DNA of 26,392 nt from JBHIFB01 sp046760905 (GTDB lineage: Bacteria; Gemmatimonadota; CAZMKB01), in assembly GCA_046760905.1 (NCBI GenBank), contig JBHIFB010000034.1, positions 1 to 26,392 on the forward strand. The letters are read 5' to 3'. Below the pieces are notes generated by a model that had not been told where the DNA came from, did no database searches, and saw nothing but the letters and a program-made list of their open reading frames with translations. Shown here piece by piece: positions 16,128 to 24,717 of the stretch. Position 1 is the first letter of the stretch. Each line of letters opens with the position of its first letter. The position numbers and the translations under genes were made by a program.

Positions 16128-16646
16128 TTAACCGCTTTTTTTCCTTGTTTTCTTCTTCCTCCTTTCCAGCCGGCTCTCGATGAGGTCCATTGCCTTGCCA
16201 AGAGAGATGTTCCGGGCGATGGCGATCTCAGAGGCCAGCAAGTTGTAGACCTTGTCGTATATCCGCCTCTCCGTCATCGAAAGCTTACCTTCCTTGAAGC
16301 CCTTGTATAGCTCCCGAATGACCCTCGCACTTCCCTCTGCAGTACCATCCTTGAGTTTTCCTTCTATTCTGAGGATCCTAATTCGGTGTTTCCTCGGAAG
16401 CCCCCTTCGTGGACCATCAAGGATTTTCAGTATCTTAGATGCAGTCCTTGTCGAAATCGGCTTCCTCAGACCGGAGAGATCCACATTTTCGACAGGAATG
16501 AAGATCTTGGTCTTCTTGAAGAGAGTGTCTATCTCGAGGCATGTAATCTTCTCCCCATTTACCTCCTTCACCTGATGACTTATTACATAACCGGCTCCAT
16601 ATTGAGGGTGCATCACTTTATCATTCAGGCTGAATGGACATTCCAT
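16128..16646 (-). CDS. CarD/CdnL family transcription regulator
   Basis: A 172-residue CarD-type protein. The N-terminal RNA-polymerase-interaction domain (about 7-60, with GAGYVISHQVKEVNGEK) contacts the beta subunit. The helical C-terminal domain stabilises the open promoter complex at many promoters. The very basic tail (RRKKKTRKKSG) may add DNA affinity. GGAAGGGG lies 6 nt before the ATG. It is the first gene of a two-gene unit with a sigma factor, joining two initiation factors under one control. A possible promoter in the AT-rich region upstream (TATAAG near 16668) is weak. Confidence 0.92.
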   Translation of the reverse strand: MECPFSLNDKVMHPQYGAGYVISHQVKEVNGEKITCLEIDTLFKKTKIFIPVENVDLSGLRKPISTRTASKILKILDGPRRGLPRKHRIRILRIEGKLKDGTAEGSARVIRELYKGFKEGKLSMTERRIYDKVYNLLASEIAIARNISLGKAMDLIESRLERRKKKTRKKSG

Positions 16647-17054
16647 ACGAAACCCCTTCCGCTTATAGTAAAGGTTTGATGTATTGAAATTATGGGCCAG
16701 ACAATGTCTTGCACTTCGGTGGGCCTACTTAAATTTGAGGTGGTCGTGCTTAAGATAACCTTATTAGTAATAAAAGTGCTCTTTGACCTGCTTGCTATCG
16801 ATTTCTCCGCGCTGATAATTCTGGAAGAATTCTTGTGTGCTTACCTGTCTATAATTATATTACGAAATCCGAATAATGTCAAATCCTGGACGATTTTTAA
16901 TTGAAAGTGTGGCAAAATGAAACACTAATCTCACATAAACACGTTTATTCCTTACGTTTATATTCAACCCCATTATTATTTTACAATTTTCAACCTCTTT
17001 TGTTCCATTTCCTAATCCTCAAAAGGCTAATTTCGAGAGAGGAAATCATTAAAA
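16647..17054. other. AT-rich intergenic gap without a convincing gene
   Basis: This 408-bp region between carD and ddl is much richer in A and T than its surroundings. It must hold the carD promoter (minus strand). Near its right end ATTTC (17030-17034) pairs with GAAAT (17042-17046), a weak candidate terminator for ddl. Open frames on the + strand, including a hydrophobic 70-codon one at 16692, lack ribosome binding sites and look accidental. No tRNA or known RNA fold was recognised. Confidence 0.5.
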
Positions 17055-18005
17055 TTACTTTTCGAGGGAGCTTTTTAATATTTCGAAAACCAGATCATCA
17101 TAGCTCATCCCAAAAGCTCGTGCTTCGGCCGGCATATCCGAGAGCTCTGTCATTCCCGGAATCGAGTTTACCTCAAGAACATAGGGTCTTCCAGAGGTGT
17201 CAATCTGCATATCGACCCGGGAGAAGCCCACAATGCCAAGCACCCGGTGGGCTCGTGTCGCATGCATTTGAGTCTCTGCATACACACGTTCATTCAGTCG
17301 TGCCGGACAGATGAACTCGGTCATCCCGCTGGTATACTTCGCCTCGTAATCGTAGAATTCCTTACTGGGAACAAGCTCCAGAACCGGGAGAGGCCGGGCG
17401 CTTCTGCCGGTACCAAGTATGCCGACGGTGACGCACTTACCGCTTATGTACCGTTCAACGAACAGCCCCTTATAGTGATCCCTCTCTGCGTCTAAGCTCT
17501 CCAGGAATTCTTCCCTCCCGTGGACGATTACGACGCCAAGGCTTGAGCCCTCATCAACCGGTTTCAACACCATCGGGTACTTAAGCAGGGCCTCTGCCTC
17601 TCTCGCAGCTTTTTCGGCCTCCCACTCCCTCTCAAGAACCAGGTATTCAGGAGTCGGAATGCCTTCATGGAGAAACAGCTTCTTCGAGACTACCTTGTCC
17701 ATGGATAGTGCGCTGGCCAGGACTCCAGAACCCGTGTAGGGAATTTTGAGCTGTTCGAGAACCCCCTGTATAGTACCATCCTCCCCACCCCTGCCATGCA
17801 GAATGATGAATGCGATATCGAATCCACCGTTTTTAATAACATCCACCGCATCATCCCGCACATCCAGCGCAACAGCATCGAATCCCTGCCTCAGCAGGGA
17901 CTCATGAACCTTTTTCCCGGATCTGAGGGAGACCTCCCTCTCACCCGAGGTCCCGCCCATGATCACACCAATCTTTTTTCCCTCGAAGGATTCTCTCCCT
18001 TTCAT
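17055..18005 (-). CDS. ddl: D-alanine--D-alanine ligase
   Basis: Joins two D-alanines using ATP to make the terminal dipeptide of the peptidoglycan precursor. The 316-residue ATP-grasp protein has the N-terminal GEREVSLRSG block (Glu24), HGRGGEDG at 70-77, the ATP-binding KPVDEGSSLGV at 148-158, FYDYEAKY, and metal-binding EVN at 278-280. The retained FYDYEAKY loop fits a D-Ala rather than D-lactate ligase. It starts only 6 bp after the guaB stop, with GAGG just before the ATG, so the two genes share a transcript. PBP1A elsewhere in the window uses the product downstream. Confidence 0.95.
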   Translation of the reverse strand: MKGRESFEGKKIGVIMGGTSGEREVSLRSGKKVHESLLRQGFDAVALDVRDDAVDVIKNGGFDIAFIILHGRGGEDGTIQGVLEQLKIPYTGSGVLASALSMDKVVSKKLFLHEGIPTPEYLVLEREWEAEKAAREAEALLKYPMVLKPVDEGSSLGVVIVHGREEFLESLDAERDHYKGLFVERYISGKCVTVGILGTGRSARPLPVLELVPSKEFYDYEAKYTSGMTEFICPARLNERVYAETQMHATRAHRVLGIVGFSRVDMQIDTSGRPYVLEVNSIPGMTELSDMPAEARAFGMSYDDLVFEILKSSLEK

Positions 18006-18011
18006 GATGCC

Positions 18012-19478
18012 TCACAGATAGTAATTCGGAGACTCCCTCGTGATGTCAACATCATGGGGGTGGCTCTCCTTCAACCCATGTGTAGTCTGCCTTATAAAAC
18101 GGGCTTTCTTCCTGAGCTCGACGAGGTCTTTCGCTCCGCAATAGCCCATGCCGGCTCTGAGACCTCCTATCATTTGGAAAATAGTATCGGAGACGGGTCC
18201 CTTATACGGGACTCTTCCCTCGATCCCCTCGGGAACGAGTTTCTCCTCCGGGACATCTCTTTCCTGGAAGTACCTGTCCCTGCTTCTGCCCTCCTTCATG
18301 GCACCCATCGAACCCATTGCCCTGTAAACTTTAAAGCTTCTGCCTTCGTAGAGTATCTTCTCACCGGGGCTCTCTTCGGTGCCGGCAAGAAGGTTACCAA
18401 TCATCACGGAGTGGGCGCCGGCAGCGAGCGCTTTCACCACCTCACCTGAGTATCTTATGCCTCCATCGGCGATGATTGGCACACCGTGCTTCTGGGCAGC
18501 TTCCGCACAATCCATGATGGCTGTCAACTGCGGCACACCGATTCCGGCAACCACCCTTGTCGTGCATATAGAACCGGGGCCAACCCCCACTTTCACAGCA
18601 TCGGCCCCCCGTTCGATGAGAGCCCTGGTAGCCTCCGCTGTCGCGACATTCCCCCCGATTACCTGCAGATTACCGTGCTCCTCCTTGAGTTTCTCAACCA
18701 TCTCCAGGACCATCTCGGAATGGCCATGCGCCGTATCGACTACTATCACATCGACACCGGCATCAACCAGAGCCTGTACCCTTTCACGAGTCTCCGCTGA
18801 CACCCCGACAGCAGCCCCAACCCTCAGGCATCCCATCTCGTCCTTGCAGGCGTTGGGGAACTGTTCCCTCTTCCTGAGGTCCCTGACGGTTATGAGCCCT
18901 TTCAGGTAACCTTTGTCATCCACAATCGGAAGTTTTTCTATCCTGTTCTCGTGCAGAATCCTCTCAGCTTTCTCAAGGGTCGTGCCCACGGGAGCGGTTA
19001 TGAGGCTTTTCTTCGTCATTACATCACCGACGAGGCGGTCGAGCCGGGTTTCAAAAAGAAGATCCCTGTTTGTGACTATACCTAAGAGTCTTCCGTTCTC
19101 ATCAGTTATGGGTACTCCCGATATTGCGAACTTAGACATGACCTGATGAGCTTCCCTGATGGTCCTATCAGGCCTGAGAGTCACAGGATTTCTTATCATA
19201 CCGCTTTCTGACCTCTTCACCCGGTCTACGTCCTTTGCCTGATCCTCGATCGCCTGGTTCCTGTGGATGATACCGATCCCACCCTCCCGTGCCATGGCAA
19301 TGGCCATTTCCGAGCCTGTGACAGTATCCATCGCGGCACTTATTATTGGGATGTTGAGTTCCAGGTCCTTTGTGAGCATCGTCTGCACATCTGCCTTTCC
19401 CGGAAGAATTTTGGAAGGCCCCGGGACCAGCAAGACGTCATCGAATGTGAGACAAATTCTCATATCTTTCTCAACCAC
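18012..19478 (-). CDS. guaB: IMP dehydrogenase
   Basis: Oxidises IMP to XMP with NAD, the committed step to GMP. The 488-residue protein has the TIM-barrel catalytic domain interrupted by two CBS domains (about 95-210). The catalytic loop GPGSICTTR places Cys305 as the nucleophile, and the mobile flap with MKEGRSRDRYFQE is present. The start is GTG, supported by AAAGGAGGAG about 7-9 nt upstream; an internal ATG four codons on lacks such a site. A TATACT element about 35 nt before the start may be its -10, but no good -35 box is seen. ddl follows in the same unit. Confidence 0.96.
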   Translation of the reverse strand: MVEKDMRICLTFDDVLLVPGPSKILPGKADVQTMLTKDLELNIPIISAAMDTVTGSEMAIAMAREGGIGIIHRNQAIEDQAKDVDRVKRSESGMIRNPVTLRPDRTIREAHQVMSKFAISGVPITDENGRLLGIVTNRDLLFETRLDRLVGDVMTKKSLITAPVGTTLEKAERILHENRIEKLPIVDDKGYLKGLITVRDLRKREQFPNACKDEMGCLRVGAAVGVSAETRERVQALVDAGVDVIVVDTAHGHSEMVLEMVEKLKEEHGNLQVIGGNVATAEATRALIERGADAVKVGVGPGSICTTRVVAGIGVPQLTAIMDCAEAAQKHGVPIIADGGIRYSGEVVKALAAGAHSVMIGNLLAGTEESPGEKILYEGRSFKVYRAMGSMGAMKEGRSRDRYFQERDVPEEKLVPEGIEGRVPYKGPVSDTIFQMIGGLRAGMGYCGAKDLVELRKKARFIRQTTHGLKESHPHDVDITRESPNYYL

Positions 19479-19565
19479 GCTAAACTCCTCCTTTCCTCAA
19501 ATCATGAGTATAGTATGATGATCGGAAACGGTTTAGATTCCTGAGTCACCGGTCTTTTTGACAGA

Positions 19566-19605
19566 AAGGGCCCACGAGGATACTGAATGGCTTCTGTGGG
19601 CCCTT
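19566..19605 (-). terminator. Intrinsic terminator of the msbA-glycosyltransferase unit
   Basis: AAGGGCCCAC and GTGGGCCCTT (19566-19575 and 19596-19605) form a perfect 10-bp stem with a 20-nt loop, followed on the minus strand by TTTCTGTC. It lies 167 bp beyond the glycosyltransferase stop and before the guaB promoter region. The rest of the 19479-19772 gap shows only AT-rich sequence. Confidence 0.7.
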
Positions 19606-19772
19606 GTTCATATCGTTTATGGTTTGATAATATTATTGGGCATAATTTACTGCCTTACTATTTCTCTGTCAATAATAAGTGCTTGAGGACTTTCCCCGTT
19701 TTTCCTTGAACTTAGAGCCTTTAAGTGAGTCGTGAGAACAGTGGGACCCTCTCGGACAGCGAATGTCCCTTT

Positions 19773-20906
19773 TCACTTCCCGATGCTCGGCTGCTGCCTC
19801 CCACTTTGAAATTCGTCGAGGATTTCACAGGCTGCCGCTGTTATGGAGGCCGGGGGCAAGTCACACACGTATCTGTCGGCGTAAAGTGCTCTATAGGTGA
19901 CCGACTGAGGATACCATTCTCTGAAGGAGGGCACTAGTCTTGAGTACATGGCAACGACAGGTTTTCCTACGGCATCAGCGATGTGCACGATGGAGGTGTC
20001 AGGGCTTATTACGAAGAGACAGTGGCTGATTAAAGAGGCTGTCTCGAGGATGCTGCACCCGGATGGGCCCTTGATGATGAGGCTCCTGTCCCCTCCCCCG
20101 GCGATTGATCCGGCTTCTTCATCCCTCCCTGGAGCCCAGAGTATGACAGTGGGCATCCCTGATCTGGCACTCAGCTGTGAGGCCACCTCCCTCGCCTGGG
20201 GCTTACCCATGTCCCTCTTCCTGCCGCCTGCGAAGGGATTCAGCACGATGAAACCACTCCGTCTGAGACCATGATCGGCCATGAACCTCTCCACCCTCGC
20301 ATCAGGCTTTTTCCCAAGCACGATGTATGGTCTCCTGTCTTCCCGCTCGGCCGAAATCCCGAACACCTCGAGGAATCTCAGCATGTGGCAAACCATTGGC
20401 GTGCGGTAATCCCTCTCGATGCCGAGTACGATGTTGTAAAAGGATCTGCTTGAGGCATCCATCATGCCCATCACCTTTGTTGCTGACGGCGCTGCCAGGT
20501 TTGCGATTATGCCACCGGTCAGGGAAGGGTTCAGGTTGAGATTTAACAGAACGTCATATCTCTCTTTCCTCGCTTTCATGGCCTCCAGGAATGTCCGCAG
20601 CGGATTGCGGCTTCTCCCGTATGTCCAGGTGATGTTCCCGTCATTCTGGATGACGCTCAGGTTGTCCGGTCCCCCGAACACGCCTATCTCCACACCGGGC
20701 AATCGCCTCTTCAGGGCACGGAAAAGCGGGGTACTCACAATCATGTCACCGAGCTGATCGAGTCTGAGTATCAGGATCTTTCGCACTTCTTCAGGCTTAA
20801 CACTGCCGCTCTTCGGCTTGTTCCTGAAAAGGAGCCTTAAGGGCGGTCTCCAGAGCTTCTTGTTGAGCAGTTCAAGCCTTTTCAGGAGATTCACCGCTAG
20901 CCCCAT
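19773..20906 (-). CDS. Glycosyltransferase family 9 (heptosyltransferase-like)
   Basis: A 377-residue GT9 enzyme, the family that adds heptose to lipopolysaccharide core or related envelope glycans. The N-terminal ILILRLDQLGDMIVSTPLFR block and the C-terminal ISPDTSIVHIADAVGKPVVAMY nucleotide-sugar site are diagnostic. The acceptor and sugar are unknown. The ATG start overlaps the end of the ABC transporter gene by 35 nt; no clear ribosome binding site precedes it, and a GTG at 20894 is an alternative. Overlap with an MsbA-like flippase supports an outer-membrane glycolipid role. Confidence 0.92.
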   Translation of the reverse strand: MGLAVNLLKRLELLNKKLWRPPLRLLFRNKPKSGSVKPEEVRKILILRLDQLGDMIVSTPLFRALKRRLPGVEIGVFGGPDNLSVIQNDGNITWTYGRSRNPLRTFLEAMKARKERYDVLLNLNLNPSLTGGIIANLAAPSATKVMGMMDASSRSFYNIVLGIERDYRTPMVCHMLRFLEVFGISAEREDRRPYIVLGKKPDARVERFMADHGLRRSGFIVLNPFAGGRKRDMGKPQAREVASQLSARSGMPTVILWAPGRDEEAGSIAGGGDRSLIIKGPSGCSILETASLISHCLFVISPDTSIVHIADAVGKPVVAMYSRLVPSFREWYPQSVTYRALYADRYVCDLPPASITAAACEILDEFQSGRQQPSIGK

Positions 20907-22818
20907 GGCTGAATTGCAGGTCGCTCAGTTTCCTGTAGAGTCCGTTTTTCCCTAACAGCACATCGTGTGTGCCTTCTTCGACTATCCTACCGCCGTCGAG
21001 CACGATTATCCTGCTGGCGTTTTTTACCGTCGAAAGCCTGTGCGCTATGACGATCGCGGTCCGATTCATCATGAGCCTGCCAAGGGCTTCCTGGACCAGC
21101 AGCTCGGATTCGGAATCGAGTGAGCTTGTCGCCTCGTCGAGGATAAGTATGGGGGGATTCTTGAGGACCGCACGTGTTATCTGGATTCGCTGCCTCTGCC
21201 CACCGGAAAGCCTGACGCCGCGGTCTCCTATGACGGTGTCATATCCTTCGGGAAGCTCCTTGATGAACATGTGCGCGTTGGCTGTGATTGATGCCCTGAT
21301 AATATCATCTTCCGTGTAACTTTCAACGCCGTAGGATATGTTGTTGCGTACGGTGTCGTTGAAGAGGATGGTCTCCTGAGTGACGATCCCCAAAAGGCCC
21401 CTGTAAGAAGCGAGGTCGAACTCTCTTATGTCGACACCATCGAGAGTTATTCGGCCGGATGTGGGATCGTAGAACCTGGCGATGAGATCGGCTAGGGTGG
21501 TCTTCCCGACCCCGCTCGGTCCAACGATGGCAACGACTTCCCCCTTGGCTATCCTGAGGTCGATGTCTTCGAGAACCGGCTCGTGGTCGTAGCTGAAAGA
21601 TACGCCTTCAAGGGACAACCCCGACCTCACGGTCGAGACACTCCTTCTGCCTGATATCACAGTCGGCCTCTCGTCCAGAACACTGAAGACCCTTCTCGCC
21701 GCGGTTATGCCCTCCTGGATCACCGCATTTACCTTGCTGAGGTTTTTTATCGGTGACATTATCGAGTACAGTGCGAACACGAAAAGCATGAACTCATCTG
21801 CCGCAAGCCCTTTCCCACTCAGCACCTCCCTCCCGCCGAACCAGAGCACCACAACCATGCCGGATATGCCGAAGACCTCGTTCATCGGGCCAATCACCTT
21901 TCCTGCCAGCTCTAGCTTTCTCATCGACGAGAAGTACTTCATGGTCTGCCTGGAGAACTTATCCAGCTCCATCTTCTCCATGGCAAAACCCTTGACTACC
22001 CTGATACCTGATATCACTTCCTGCAGAATCGAGGTTATTGTTGCCATCTTCTCCTGGGATCTCTCCGCGTATTTCCTTATGCTCCCGCTTATGGCCCTCA
22101 CTATGAATATGGTGCCGAATGTCACGCCGAAAGCTATCAGGGTCAGCTTTATGCTGAGCACTACAATGAGGAAGAGAAACACCACCACAAGCATCGGGTC
22201 CCTGAAAAGCCCGAGAAAACTGGTTGTGATGGCGCGGTTTATGACCGTGACATCGTTGGTGATCCTCGAAATGAGTGTACCCGTGCTCGACCTGTTGAAA
22301 TAATCAAGCGACAGGGACGTGAGGTGACCGAAAAGCTCGTTTCTGATATCCCGGGTGACGCCGTTTCCGATCGTCGCCAGAAAGAAGTTATTCAGGAAGT
22401 AGAACAGATTCTTCAGGAGGAATATCACAAATATCGTAACGCAGAGGACCAGGAGGGTCTTCTCCTTGCTGTCCCTCACTATAAACCCTTCTACGGTGCT
22501 GATTATCTCGTTCTTGATCCTGTTTTTCGCCTCGAGGAGGTTGCCCGCCTGCTGGGGTATAGCAGGCAGGGACTGACCCGGTATCAGCGATCTCTCATCC
22601 GACACATCACCTGCTGGCCGGTCGGGGATCCGCGGCAGCGTCTCGTTGACGGGACTCTCCATAGACTTTTCAGGGTAGAAGATGATCTTGAAAAGAGGGG
22701 ATATGGTCAAGATTGAGAAGCTCGAGAAGATCGTGAAAAGGAACGTGAACGAGATGGACAGGACAAACTCCTTCCAGAACGGTCTCAGGTATGATAGGAT
22801 CCTGAAGAACACTTTCAT
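20872..22818 (-). CDS. MsbA-like ABC transporter, fused permease and ATPase
   Basis: A 648-residue ABC exporter half-transporter that works as a dimer, most likely flipping lipid A or another lipid-linked glycan across the inner membrane. Six membrane helices occupy about 15-320. The ATPase has Walker A GPSGVGKT at 433-440, signature LSGGQ at 537-541, Walker B ILILDEATSSLD near 557-568 with catalytic Glu562, and the switch histidine in IAHRLSTV. It is about 65 residues longer than E. coli MsbA, mainly because of a proline-rich segment (about 49-105) between the first two helices, expected in the periplasm. It is followed by the overlapping glycosyltransferase gene. Confidence 0.92.
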   Translation of the reverse strand: MKVFFRILSYLRPFWKEFVLSISFTFLFTIFSSFSILTISPLFKIIFYPEKSMESPVNETLPRIPDRPAGDVSDERSLIPGQSLPAIPQQAGNLLEAKNRIKNEIISTVEGFIVRDSKEKTLLVLCVTIFVIFLLKNLFYFLNNFFLATIGNGVTRDIRNELFGHLTSLSLDYFNRSSTGTLISRITNDVTVINRAITTSFLGLFRDPMLVVVFLFLIVVLSIKLTLIAFGVTFGTIFIVRAISGSIRKYAERSQEKMATITSILQEVISGIRVVKGFAMEKMELDKFSRQTMKYFSSMRKLELAGKVIGPMNEVFGISGMVVVLWFGGREVLSGKGLAADEFMLFVFALYSIMSPIKNLSKVNAVIQEGITAARRVFSVLDERPTVISGRRSVSTVRSGLSLEGVSFSYDHEPVLEDIDLRIAKGEVVAIVGPSGVGKTTLADLIARFYDPTSGRITLDGVDIREFDLASYRGLLGIVTQETILFNDTVRNNISYGVESYTEDDIIRASITANAHMFIKELPEGYDTVIGDRGVRLSGGQRQRIQITRAVLKNPPILILDEATSSLDSESELLVQEALGRLMMNRTAIVIAHRLSTVKNASRIIVLDGGRIVEEGTHDVLLGKNGLYRKLSDLQFSHGASGESPEKA

Positions 22819-22887
22819 GTCGCTGTCGGCCCCCTCTGCCCTAAGTCAAGCGTCTTGATAGCCTCGTCCCTGTAGTTACCAGGATAA

Positions 22888-22916
22888 AAATTATCGTATT
22901 CGCTGATAGATAACAA
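22888..22916 (-). promoter_or_regulatory. Possible promoter of the msbA-like gene
   Basis: On the minus strand TTGTTA (22916-22911) and TAATTT (22893-22888) are 17 bp apart. The -10 box overlaps a small inverted repeat, GATAA-N3-TTATC (22883-22895). The fit is moderate. Farther upstream AGCC-TTCA-GGCT (22999-22988) is a very weak terminator candidate for the preceding gene pair. No gene lies in 22819-23043. Confidence 0.4.
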
Positions 22917-23043
22917 GTGGGAACCTGCGTTCGGCTCTCTGGCCGGGACTTCTTCTGAGGCGCCATTTTGCCGATGGATCCAGCCAAAGCCTGAAGGCTA
23001 TTTAGAAGCGGCTGAGAAAACTTAGGCGTAGGACACCCTCTCA

Positions 23044-23853
23044 TCAAGCTGAAATCATCTCCTCATGTGCTTTGCAAAGATCCTTTCCGCCTCCGAGCTG
23101 GGCCTCAAGCATCTCCTCCTGCCAGTGGGCGTTGAAGAGCCTGCAGGTCGGGTCGTCACAGAAGGGTGATCCTGTGGCGTGATAGAAGAGGGCCTGCAGC
23201 AGGTAACCTTTCATTACCTCGGTCATTCTCTCGTCTTCGTAATCGAGGTATCTGCCTCTCAGCGCTTTTAGGATCTCCTCCTCGCTTGTACCATCTTTAA
23301 CGAAGCTCTTCGCAAGGTAATACTCCCTCGGTTTTGCTGGCGCCACGACGAGACCCGTGCTCGATACGATGCATGGCAGGGCATAGAAGGATGTCCGCGC
23401 GTGGTAGCTTCTGTCATGTTTTTGAAAGGTCCCCATCAGTCGATAGGTTATTACGATATGAAGCGTATCTGTATCGAAAGCCTCAGACCCGGCTGACTCC
23501 CGGATGGCTGCGGCATAGATCCCTGCTAGAAGTCCGGCATCATAAAGTAAACCCACAGGCTGGGCGCTTCCCTCAATCATCCTTTCCTCGACCCTAATCT
23601 CCCCTAAAAGCGGGACTTCTCCTTTTTTCCTTTTGGGCAGGTCTATCCTGAAAACCCTCGAAGCAGCCAGCTCTTCGGCGAAGTCTCTTTTTATATCGCC
23701 TTCCGAGACCGAAGACCAGACATCTCGTGGTCCTTTTACTTCGAGGGCCGGTCTCATCCTCGCGAGGCTGGACCCAAGGGAAGTAATATCAATACCGGGA
23801 AGTGTTCCCTCTTTCCAGAGAATGACCTCCCTTGGAAACGAGGGGTCAGGCAT
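23044..23853 (-). CDS. Uncharacterised protein, probable DUF6775 (putative metallopeptidase) family
   Basis: A 269-residue soluble protein without signal or membrane segments. Blocks such as HIVITYRLMGTF, DRSYHARTSFYALPCIVSSTG and APAKPREYYL recall the DUF6775 family, named as putative metallopeptidases, though this is from memory. The C-terminus has a possible zinc site: Cys232-x4-Cys237, His243, Cys260-x2-His263, with CRLFNAHWQEE recalling the end of archaemetzincins. No HExxH motif is present, so peptidase activity is doubtful. It starts 13 bp after the thi4 stop, with AGAGGT upstream, so it is cotranscribed with thi4 and may act in thiamine or sulfur metabolism. Function unknown. Confidence 0.7.
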   Translation of the reverse strand: MPDPSFPREVILWKEGTLPGIDITSLGSSLARMRPALEVKGPRDVWSSVSEGDIKRDFAEELAASRVFRIDLPKRKKGEVPLLGEIRVEERMIEGSAQPVGLLYDAGLLAGIYAAAIRESAGSEAFDTDTLHIVITYRLMGTFQKHDRSYHARTSFYALPCIVSSTGLVVAPAKPREYYLAKSFVKDGTSEEEILKALRGRYLDYEDERMTEVMKGYLLQALFYHATGSPFCDDPTCRLFNAHWQEEMLEAQLGGGKDLCKAHEEMISA

Positions 23854-23866
23854 GGCATCAATACCT

Positions 23867-24652
23867 CTATTTGAGGGCTTCCGCGGCCACCTCCGCAGCC
23901 CTTATCCCTGAGAGGAGCATGCCACCGAAGGTGGGGCCCATTCTCGGCAGGCCGTAAGTCGTAGAGACCGCCATGCCACAGACAACGAGCCCCGGATGCA
24001 CTTCACCAGTGTGCTCAACTATCAGATCCTCGGATCTGTCGACCCACATACCACCCTCACCCCTGGTCTTTAAAATCCCTCTGCTCTCGAGCATTCGCAC
24101 GACACAGGCATCATGCCCGGTGGCATCCAGAACGAGGCTGGATTCTATCGCGATGGGATCCACGCATGTAATCTCCCTCGGCAACGCCGTGACAGGACTC
24201 CAGTTTATCACGACACCGCTCACCCTGTCACCTTCTCTCAGCACAACATCCTCGAACTTGCTCATGTTTGCGAACTTCACTCCCGCGTCACATGCGGAGG
24301 CGATGAGCTTCGAGCAGGCGTGAGGGCCATCTGCGACATACAGACCGTTACTCACACTCTTATACGGTATGCCGAGATCATCCATGACTTCCTGAGCCGG
24401 GGCTCTGATGGTGAGCTTGTTCATGAGATAGCCGCCAATCCAGAACCCCCCGCCTAAATAGTTGTTCCTCTCCACTATCAAAACCTTCTTGCCCCTTCGC
24501 CCAAGCTCCTTGCCGGCCATGAGACCGCTGGGACCGGCGCCTATTATTATCACATCGCTCTCGACGTACTCCTGGAACTGCTTAGCGAACTCACCGACGA
24601 TCGCCCTCGTGACATCCTTCTCACCAACCTTGCTGAAAATCTTCTCCGCCAT
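23867..24652 (-). CDS. thi4: ADP-thiazole synthase, Thi4 family
   Basis: Makes the adenylated thiazole precursor of thiamine from NAD, glycine and a sulfur source. The 261-residue protein has a dinucleotide-binding GAGPSG at 38-43, ERNNYLGGGFW after the second strand, the conserved DATGHDA (His180) and RMGPTFGGMLLSG near the C-terminus. Prokaryotic members are usually named sulfide-dependent because the sulfur-donor cysteine of yeast Thi4 (Cys205) is replaced, often by His. Here the aligned position in EITCVDP is Cys163, so a suicide-type mechanism is possible. AAGGAG lies 8 nt before the ATG. No TPP riboswitch was recognised upstream. It forms a unit with the downstream DUF6775-like gene. 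Confidence 0.92.
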   Translation of the reverse strand: MAEKIFSKVGEKDVTRAIVGEFAKQFQEYVESDVIIIGAGPSGLMAGKELGRRGKKVLIVERNNYLGGGFWIGGYLMNKLTIRAPAQEVMDDLGIPYKSVSNGLYVADGPHACSKLIASACDAGVKFANMSKFEDVVLREGDRVSGVVINWSPVTALPREITCVDPIAIESSLVLDATGHDACVVRMLESRGILKTRGEGGMWVDRSEDLIVEHTGEVHPGLVVCGMAVSTTYGLPRMGPTFGGMLLSGIRAAEVAAEALK

Positions 24653-24717
24653 AGGATACTCTCCTTATCCGTCACCGAAATACGGTCACTTCAAAATGAC
24701 GTATCAATTTCTCCAAT

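Noticed and set aside
16692..16904. 70-codon hydrophobic + strand ORF
   Set aside because: No clear ribosome binding site or promoter. The hydrophobic composition follows from AT-rich sequence, so I treat it as accidental.
17796..18449. 217-codon + strand ORF opposite ddl and guaB
   Set aside because: It crosses two well-supported genes on the other strand and shows no family motif.
23044..23853. Active archaemetzincin-type peptidase
   Set aside because: The C-terminal cysteines recall that family, but the HExxH catalytic motif is absent, so only a putative relationship is claimed.
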